Part shown: positions 54,721-64,000 of the stretch, in pieces
How the letters are laid out: each line of letters begins with the position of its first letter
How positions within the stretch are numbered: position 1 is the first letter of the stretch
DNA from: Asaia siamensis
Lineage (GTDB): Bacteria; Pseudomonadota; Alphaproteobacteria; Acetobacterales; Acetobacteraceae
DNA length: 64,000 bases
Direction of reading: 5' to 3'
Assembly (NCBI RefSeq): GCF_014635085.1
Contig: NZ_BMCH01000004.1
Location: 1-64,000 of the forward strand
Notes under the pieces: model-generated
Seen by the model: the letters and a program-made list of their open reading frames with translations, nothing else
Told to the model about the DNA's origin: nothing
Database searches by the model: none
Program-made: the position numbers and the translations under genes

Positions 54721-56112
54721 ATGCGCGAAAAAAACCGGACCGAAACGGTCATTGCCGCTGTGCGCACACGTATCGCCTCAGGCAGTCTGGCGCGAGGTGA
54801 GCGCTTGCCCTCGATACGTCGGCTCGCCAGTCAGCATGGCTTTTCTCCTTCGACCATCGCCGAGGCCTATGACCGCCTCGTTGCGGAGGGGATGATTCAT
54901 GCGCGACCCGGGTCAGGCTATTTTGTCGCGGGCGGCACGCTCGCGCGTTTCGTCCCGAACACGAAACGCGATCACGCGGTGGATCCGTTCTGGGTGTCGC
55001 GTCAGGCCCTTGAAGCCGATCCTTCGATCATGCAGCCCGGATGCGGCTGGTTGCCAGAGTCCTGGATGCCACTACCCGCTCTTCGCCATGCGCTTCGCGC
55101 GATATCGCGAGAGGAAGGCGTATTGCTGACCGGCTATGGGCCCGCCAGAGGCTCGTTGCCCTTGCGCCAGTTGCTGACGCGACGCTGGGCTGAAGATCAG
55201 CTGCATGTGGCACCAGAGCAGATCCTGCTGACAAGCTCCGGCACGCAGGCGGTCGACCTGGTCTGCCGCCTGATGCTTAGCCCCGGCGATACGGTTCTGG
55301 TCGATGATCCCTGCTACTTTAACTTTCGGGCGCTTCTGGCCGAGCACCGCGTAAGGGTTATAGGGGTTCCCTGCCTTGCTGATGGCCCTGACCTTGATGC
55401 TTTTGCCAGATTACTGAGGCAGGAAGCGCCGATGCTCTATCTGACCAATTCCGGATTGCAGAACCCGGTGGGCTGCACCATCACGTTGCACAAGGCGCAT
55501 GAGATACTCTCATTGGCCAAGGCGCATGGCGTCACGATAATCGAAGACGACATCTTCGCCGATTTCGCGCCACGCCCCTTTGCGAGCCTTGCCCCATTAG
55601 ACGGGCTTAACCGTGTGATCCGGATCGGCTCTTTCTCGAAGACCCTCTCGGCCTCACTACGCTGTGGCTACATCGCCGCCTCTTCAGAGATGATCGAGAG
55701 GCTCGGGGATCTGCTGATTGCGACTGGCTTTGCCGGTGTCAGTCCTGTTGCAGCCGAGATCGTGAAACACGTCCTGACTGGCGGCTCCTATCGCCGTCAC
55801 ATCGAGGCGCTTCATCGTCGTCTGGCTAAGGCGCGCAAGGACGGGGCTGGGCAGCTCGGATCGCTCGGGATCAAACCTGTCATCATGCCTGAAGGCGGCT
55901 TCAGTCTCTGGTGTGAAATGCCTGCTGGCTGCGATGTTACAGATCTGGCGCGAAACGCGCTGGAAGAGGGAATTGTGCTCGCCCCGGGGGCAGTCTTCAG
56001 CGCCTCTGGCGAGACGTCGCGCTTTATGCGCTTCAACGTTGCCCAGATGGCCGAGAACAATATCATCGGCCAACTGGCGGTTTTGCTGGGGCGTGGCGCC
56101 TCGTCAGGCTAG
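54721..56112 (+). CDS. MocR-type regulator (GntR domain fused to aminotransferase fold)
   Basis: The 463-residue regulator has a GntR winged helix at 1-70 (VIAAVRTRIASGSLARGERLPSIRRLASQHGFSPSTIAEAYDRLVAEG) and a fold-type I aminotransferase domain from about 100. The PLP lysine is K307 in RIGSFSKTLSASLRCGYIAA, and TSSGTQAVDLV is conserved. Such proteins sense PLP or amino compounds rather than transaminate. The start ATG 54721 lies 10 bp after the operator, implying autorepression. It is divergent from the EamA transporter, its likely target. Confidence 0.92.
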   Translation: MREKNRTETVIAAVRTRIASGSLARGERLPSIRRLASQHGFSPSTIAEAYDRLVAEGMIHARPGSGYFVAGGTLARFVPNTKRDHAVDPFWVSRQALEADPSIMQPGCGWLPESWMPLPALRHALRAISREEGVLLTGYGPARGSLPLRQLLTRRWAEDQLHVAPEQILLTSSGTQAVDLVCRLMLSPGDTVLVDDPCYFNFRALLAEHRVRVIGVPCLADGPDLDAFARLLRQEAPMLYLTNSGLQNPVGCTITLHKAHEILSLAKAHGVTIIEDDIFADFAPRPFASLAPLDGLNRVIRIGSFSKTLSASLRCGYIAASSEMIERLGDLLIATGFAGVSPVAAEIVKHVLTGGSYRRHIEALHRRLAKARKDGAGQLGSLGIKPVIMPEGGFSLWCEMPAGCDVTDLARNALEEGIVLAPGAVFSASGETSRFMRFNVAQMAENNIIGQLAVLLGRGASSG

Positions 56113-56154
56113 GTGCTTGTCAAAAGGCAGTTTGCCGCCATGAAACGTGCCGCC

Positions 56155-56871
56155 TCAGTTGTACTGACGATACAACCCGATCAGCACACCCTGGATACGC
56201 ACGCGATTCTGCGGGAAGATCTGGGTCTCATAATTCGTGTTTGCGGGCTCAAGCGCGATTGACTTGCCCTTCTGACGCAGGCGCTTGAGCGTGACCTCTT
56301 GGTCATCGACCAGTGCCACAACGATCTGTCCGTTTTCTGCTGTCTCGCCCTGGCGGATGATCACTGTATCGCCATCCAAGATGCCGGCATCGATCATGGA
56401 ATCGCCGGAGACGTGAAGCGCGTAATGCTGTCCATTGGTCAGCTGACCCGCCGGAATGTCGATCTGCTCGCCAGAATCACGAAAGGCCTCGATCGGAAGG
56501 CCCGCAGCAATGCGGCCATAAAGCGGCACGCCGACGACGGGCGTCTGGCTGGCTTCGACGGAAGTAGAAACAGCCCTTTCCTGACTATGGGCAAGGCGGG
56601 GGAAGCTGCCGCTCTCAGAGGCCGGGGTCTGAATGACGGATGTGGTCGGGGCCTCGGTAACCGGAAGGCGTACAATTTCTAGCGCGCGGGCGCGGTGATG
56701 ATGACGACGAAGAAAGCCACGCTCCTCAAGGGCTGAGATCAGTCGATGAATTCCCGATTTCGACCGTAGATCAAGCGCTTCCTTCATTTCGTCGAAAGAG
56801 GGAGAAAACCCGGTCCGCTTCAGATAGGAGTCGATAAAAAGCAGGAGCTGGTGTTGCTTGCGCGTGAGCAT
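56155..56871 (-). CDS. lexA: SOS repressor LexA
   Basis: LexA represses the DNA damage response and cleaves itself when RecA filaments form. The 238-residue protein has the N-terminal winged helix (MLTRKQHQLLLFIDSYLKRTGFSPSFDEMKEAL), the cleavage site A123-G124 in RIAAGLPIEAF, and the serine-lysine dyad S158 (SGDSMIDAGILDGD) and K196 (EVTLKRLR). An SOS box at 56930-56944 shows autoregulation. It is convergent with the MocR gene and divergent from rpmG. Confidence 0.97.
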   Translation of the reverse strand: MLTRKQHQLLLFIDSYLKRTGFSPSFDEMKEALDLRSKSGIHRLISALEERGFLRRHHHRARALEIVRLPVTEAPTTSVIQTPASESGSFPRLAHSQERAVSTSVEASQTPVVGVPLYGRIAAGLPIEAFRDSGEQIDIPAGQLTNGQHYALHVSGDSMIDAGILDGDTVIIRQGETAENGQIVVALVDDQEVTLKRLRQKGKSIALEPANTNYETQIFPQNRVRIQGVLIGLYRQYN

Positions 56872-56929
56872 GGGGTTCCTCTCTCCAGGGTCGGGGCAGC
56901 CTGAGACCGCGTCAGCCCGGAATCACTAT

Positions 56930-56944
56930 GTTCTTATTAAGTTC
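56930..56944. promoter_or_regulatory. SOS box (GTTC-N7-GTTC) of lexA
   Basis: GTTCTTATTAAGTTC is an exact match to the alphaproteobacterial LexA site (GTTC-N7-GTTC, or GAAC-N7-GAAC on the lexA strand), 59-73 bp upstream of the lexA start. It shows that LexA regulates itself and supports the alphaproteobacterial origin. Confidence 0.9.
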
Positions 56945-57106
56945 TTGCTTCGATCTCTTCAAGATTTTTTCCCCGGAACATCAAAATTAATCCACCGTTT
57001 TACCGGAAACACTTGACCTGCGCGCGTAATCCACGCATTTAGGCCCCAGCTTGAAAACGCTGCCGTTCATGTCGCGCGCAGCGACAGATCAGTTTGCGAG
57101 GACCCC

Positions 57107-57274
57107 ATGGCAAAGACCAACGTCATTCAGATCCGTCTCGTCTCGACCGCAGAGACCGGATATTTCTACGTCACCAAGAAGAACGCCCGTTCGGCTACCG
57201 GCAAGATGGAAGTGCGCAAGTACGACCCCGTCGTCCGCAAGCATGTTGCGTTCCGTGAAGCCAAGATCAAGTAA
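57107..57274 (+). CDS. rpmG: 50S ribosomal protein L33
   Basis: The 55-residue protein [18 protein letters not shown]... contains the L33 pattern [34 protein letters not shown]. It lacks zinc-ribbon cysteines, so it is the C-minus form. ATG 57107 follows GAGGA. A strong terminator closes it. Its divergent neighbour is lexA. Confidence 0.97.
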   Translation: MAKTNVIQIRLVSTAETGYFYVTKKNARSATGKMEVRKYDPVVRKHVAFREAKIK

Positions 57275-57297
57275 GATCGGGCTTCACCGATAAATGG

Positions 57298-57326
57298 AAA
57301 AAGCGGCTTTCGAGCCGCTTTTTTTA
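57298..57326 (+). terminator. Terminator of rpmG
   Basis: AAAAAGCGGCT pairs with AGCCGCTTTTT across a TTCG loop, followed by more T residues. A textbook stem-loop that may serve both strands, ending ftsB too. Confidence 0.92.
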
Positions 57327-57396
57327 TACCTGCTTCTCTGGATAAGCCCGTCAGGATAGCGCTGGTCTTCCTGGGCAAAGCTGCTGGTGACGGAAG

Positions 57397-57726
57397 TCAG
57401 TACAGCTTCTCGTGTGGGCCGTAGGGAATTACAGTGTCTCCGGTGCGGGCGAGGTTCAGCATAGCCCGCGAGCGTTCATCCAACATATCGGCATCGAGCG
57501 CGCGTTCGTTAAGGCTTGTGATGCGGCGTTTCCAGACAGCCTGCTCGTCGTCAGCATCTTTCTGTGCCTGAATAGCCTGATCCATAAGCTTGAGCTGCTG
57601 GTGATAGGCCTTGAGACCGTGATCGCCCTGCAGGGCGTTCCATCCGAAATAGGCCGTCAGCCCGAGAAACAGGGCAGGGGGTACGACGGCGCGCACGACG
57701 CGGCGGATGGCACGAACGATCTGCAC
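57397..57726 (-). CDS. ftsB: Septum formation initiator, FtsB/DivIC-like
   Basis: The 109-residue protein has a basic N-terminus, one transmembrane helix (AVVPPALFLGLTAYFGWNAL) and a coiled-coil-like helix (HQQLKLMDQAIQAQKDADDEQAVWKRRITSLN), then DMLDERSRAMLNLARTGDTVIPY, typical of FtsB/DivIC. It joins FtsL and FtsQ in the divisome. Its place behind eno is common in proteobacteria. Confidence 0.85.
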   Translation of the reverse strand: MQIVRAIRRVVRAVVPPALFLGLTAYFGWNALQGDHGLKAYHQQLKLMDQAIQAQKDADDEQAVWKRRITSLNERALDADMLDERSRAMLNLARTGDTVIPYGPHEKLY

Positions 57727-57837
57727 GGAAACTCCACGGTTGCAAGCGGGCTGTTGGGACGTACCCTACCCTGAGGGCTGCGCCGCTTACAATCGGGGAT
57801 TTGGGAAAGGGAGCGAAATTCGCTCCCCTTCATTGAG

Positions 57838-59694
<1,857 letters not shown>

Positions 59695-59707
<13 letters not shown>

Positions 59708-60157
59708 AAGACCGGCTCGCAGATCACCGGGAAATTGACCGATCGAGCGATGAAGCAATGCGCGTGGGCCTGATCGTGAAGGGCCTGCGCACGTGCCATA
59801 GAACTGCCGCTGGCAAGGGTGATGACGGGGCGCAGCGTCGCGCTTTCAAATTCGCCATCGCCTTGCGGGTTTTCCATCATCACCGCCTCGGCTGAATCGC
59901 GATAGCCGGTGACGACAATCCCGGCACCAGCGCAAAGGCCGAGATACCAGAGCTTGTGGCAGGCGCTTAGCGAGGCAAGCAGCAACTCGCCCGGATTCCA
60001 CCCTGTGGGGTCTCCATGAAAGCTGGGATCAGCCGATCCATGGATGACGGGTTTGCCCTCAGCCGAAATATCGTGATTTCGGCCGTAGACATGCCAGGAC
60101 TGCGTGCCCAGCCCGTGATTGCCTGTCCATTCGGTATCGACCGAATAGACGTGTCGC

Positions 60158-60168
<11 letters not shown>
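59695..60168 (-). CDS. OsmC family protein
   Basis: The 157-residue protein resembles OsmC/Ohr peroxidases and their relatives: [19 protein letters not shown] carries the conserved cysteine in a position typical of the second thiol, while the other reactive Cys is shifted to the C-terminal FPVICEPVF. It may handle organic peroxide or another substrate. ATG 60168 overlaps the end of kdsA by 11 nt, suggesting co-translation; the open frame upstream within kdsA is a shadow. Confidence 0.8.
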
Positions 60169-62684
<2,516 letters not shown>

Positions 62685-62705
62685 GAAATTTTACGCCCTG
62701 TTGCC

Positions 62706-63074
62706 TTACTGCTTCGTCGGCGCGGCCGGAGCGGGTGCCGGGCTGGTTGCCGGAGCGGGGGCTGCCGGTGTTGCGGGTGCGGCGGTCTGCGGTGCGGAGC
62801 TGGCCTGCGCCGGCTGGGCCAGAATGTCGCTGCCGGCATTGGTCGAGGCGCCGCGGTTGAGAACGGCGAGAAGCAGGCAGAGCACCATGAAGACGCCAGC
62901 CAGAACGGCCGTGGTGCGCGTCAGCAGGTTGGCCGTGCCACGACCGGTCATGAACGAACCCATTCCCTGGCTGCTGCCAATGCCAAGGCCGCCACCTTCA
63001 CTCCGCTGGATGAGGATGACGCCGATAAGAGCAATGGTCACGAAGAAATTGAGAACGAGCAGAAGCGTGGTCAT
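62706..63074 (-). CDS. secG: Protein translocase subunit SecG
   Basis: SecG helps SecYE move proteins across the inner membrane. The 122-residue protein has the first helix LLLVLNFFVTIALIGVILIQRSEGGGLG, a GRGTANLLTRTTAVLAGVFMVLCLLLA second helix, and a Pro/Ala-rich tail. It lies 34 bp downstream of tpiA, as in many proteobacteria. Confidence 0.95.
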   Translation of the reverse strand: MTTLLLVLNFFVTIALIGVILIQRSEGGGLGIGSSQGMGSFMTGRGTANLLTRTTAVLAGVFMVLCLLLAVLNRGASTNAGSDILAQPAQASSAPQTAAPATPAAPAPATSPAPAPAAPTKQ

Positions 63075-63108
63075 GTCCGGCTTTCAGGTAAACACGATAA
63101 ATATGCCG

Positions 63109-63858
63109 TCAGGACGCCAGCGGAAGTCCAGCCCGTGCAATGCCGAGAAAGGATCTGGCAGACAGGCTGGCCCCGCCGACGAGCACGCCCCCCACACCGG
63201 GAACAGCGAGGATGGACGCGGCATCTTCGGGCTTGACTGAGCCGCCATACAGGACACGCATCGATTTGTCATCCGTTTCCAGATGGCGCGCGAGCGCGTC
63301 ATGCAGGAAGGTCAGGCGCGATTCGATGTCCTGCTGCGTTGCGGCCTTCCCGGTACCGATGGCCCAGATCGGCTCATAGGCGACGATCCCGTCGAAATCG
63401 GGCGGCAGGCATTCGGTAATCTGTTTCCCGAGCCATTCCTCAGCGAGGTTTTCTTCCTTCTGGCGCCCGCTCTCACCGACGCACACAACGGGGCACAGGC
63501 CGAATTCCCTGGCACGCATGACCTTGCGTCTTATGAGAGCGTTATATTCGTGATGGTGTTCACGCCGCTCCGAATGCCCGAGGATCACATGGCTCACACC
63601 ACTATCGGCCAGCATCCCGGCGGAAATATCACCTGTATAGGCACCCTCGATTTCGGCGTGGCAATCCTGTGCGCCGAGCCCCACGCCATGCTCGCTAAGC
63701 AGGGGGAAGAGGTGGTGGAGAAGGGTAAAGGGAGGGGCCAGAACAACGTCGCGTTCCTTGAGGATTGCGCCAATTTCTGTCGTGATCGCGCTTGCGAGAT
63801 CGGTGCCCGCCTTGCGCAGGCCGTGCATCTTCCAGTTGCCGATAATCATCTGGCGCAT
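63109..63858 (-). CDS. tpiA: Triose-phosphate isomerase
   Basis: TpiA interconverts dihydroxyacetone phosphate and glyceraldehyde 3-phosphate. The 249-residue barrel has IGNWKMHG with the catalytic lysine, ILGHSERR with the histidine, AYEPIWAIGTGK with the glutamate, and VLYGGSVKPEDA. It starts at ATG 63858 and is followed by secG. Confidence 0.98.
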   Translation of the reverse strand: MRQMIIGNWKMHGLRKAGTDLASAITTEIGAILKERDVVLAPPFTLLHHLFPLLSEHGVGLGAQDCHAEIEGAYTGDISAGMLADSGVSHVILGHSERREHHHEYNALIRRKVMRAREFGLCPVVCVGESGRQKEENLAEEWLGKQITECLPPDFDGIVAYEPIWAIGTGKAATQQDIESRLTFLHDALARHLETDDKSMRVLYGGSVKPEDAASILAVPGVGGVLVGGASLSARSFLGIARAGLPLAS

Positions 63859-63990
63859 GATCGTCTCTCCATATCCAGCGATGGACCTGCATAGCTCGGG
63901 TCTTTGTGAGCAGGACAGGGGATAACGCCCTAATACGCATCATCTTCCTGTCAGTTGTGTCACAACTTTTGTGATCCTTGTAGCTCAGAA

Positions 63991-64000
63991 AGGAGGCGTT
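63991..64000 (+). promoter_or_regulatory. Strong Shine-Dalgarno sequence at the window end
   Basis: AAAGGAGGCGTT ends the window. This near-perfect ribosome-binding site implies a plus-strand gene whose start codon is just outside, divergent from tpiA. A TTGTGTCACAA palindrome lies at 63955-63965 in the shared promoter region. Confidence 0.5.

Overview
The window looks like the chromosome of an acetic acid bacterium (Alphaproteobacteria, Acetobacteraceae; an Asaia/Kozakia/Gluconobacter-like genome is my guess, not proven). The reasons are the GC-rich codon use of the core genes, an alphaproteobacterial LexA box (GTTC-N7-GTTC) in front of lexA, the gene sets dnaA-dnaN-recF, ubiE-coaBC-dut and tpiA-secG-pyrG-kdsA-eno-ftsB, and many exported proteins of Acetobacteraceae type.

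Region 1 (1-6.85 kb) is accessory DNA ending at a tRNA-Cys gene. It starts with the 3' part of a MobF/TraI-type conjugative relaxase-helicase and an HNH nuclease with an SRA-like N-terminus. At about 2.25 kb the base composition drops sharply inside a truncated 37-codon ORF. The AT-rich block that follows carries a complete Hanks-type kinase, a frameshifted DUF2971 gene flanked by diverged repeats, and a translationally coupled pair of exported proteins (an HExxH zinc metalloprotease and a small partner). The 3' end of tRNA-Cys faces this block, the usual geometry of a tRNA-integrated island, but no integrase or second att copy is visible here.

Region 2 (7-19.1 kb) is envelope biology around valS: a TolC-family channel, valS with a strong terminator, a Sel1-repeat protein, a TonB-dependent siderophore receptor behind a Fur-like box, a Tat-exported DUF1868 protein, a two-repeat retropepsin-fold protein whose two active-site DTG motifs are both lost, a porin and a small exported protein.

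Region 3 (19-31 kb) is metabolism: ilvD, an exported CocE/NonD hydrolase, msrA, then a LysR regulator divergent from an aldehyde dehydrogenase and a GMC oxidoreductase, facing a two-gene NitT/TauT-type ABC importer with a fused double permease and no binding protein.

Region 4 (31-39 kb) is core: dut, coaBC and ubiE (one strand), mutM (with a non-canonical zinc finger), rpsT, dnaA, dnaN and recF. A 457-bp AT-rich spacer with two poly-G tracts then precedes a CDP-glycerol glycerophosphotransferase-like gene instead of the gyrB commonly found there.

Region 5 (40.8-52 kb): guaB, an RsmB-like RNA m5C methyltransferase, a CPA1 antiporter, an L,D-transpeptidase, an orphan OmpR-type regulator, xth, a membrane dipeptidase, uvrC (with a perfect DnaA box upstream) and pgsA. 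A 1-kb segment without a convincing gene follows and contains a strongly folding stretch that may be a small RNA.

Region 6 (53-64 kb): a lipoprotein, an EamA transporter divergent from a MocR regulator with a clear multi-half-site operator, lexA with its SOS box, rpmG, ftsB-like, eno, DUF3429, osmC, kdsA, pyrG, secG and tpiA. The window ends on a strong Shine-Dalgarno sequence for a gene just outside.
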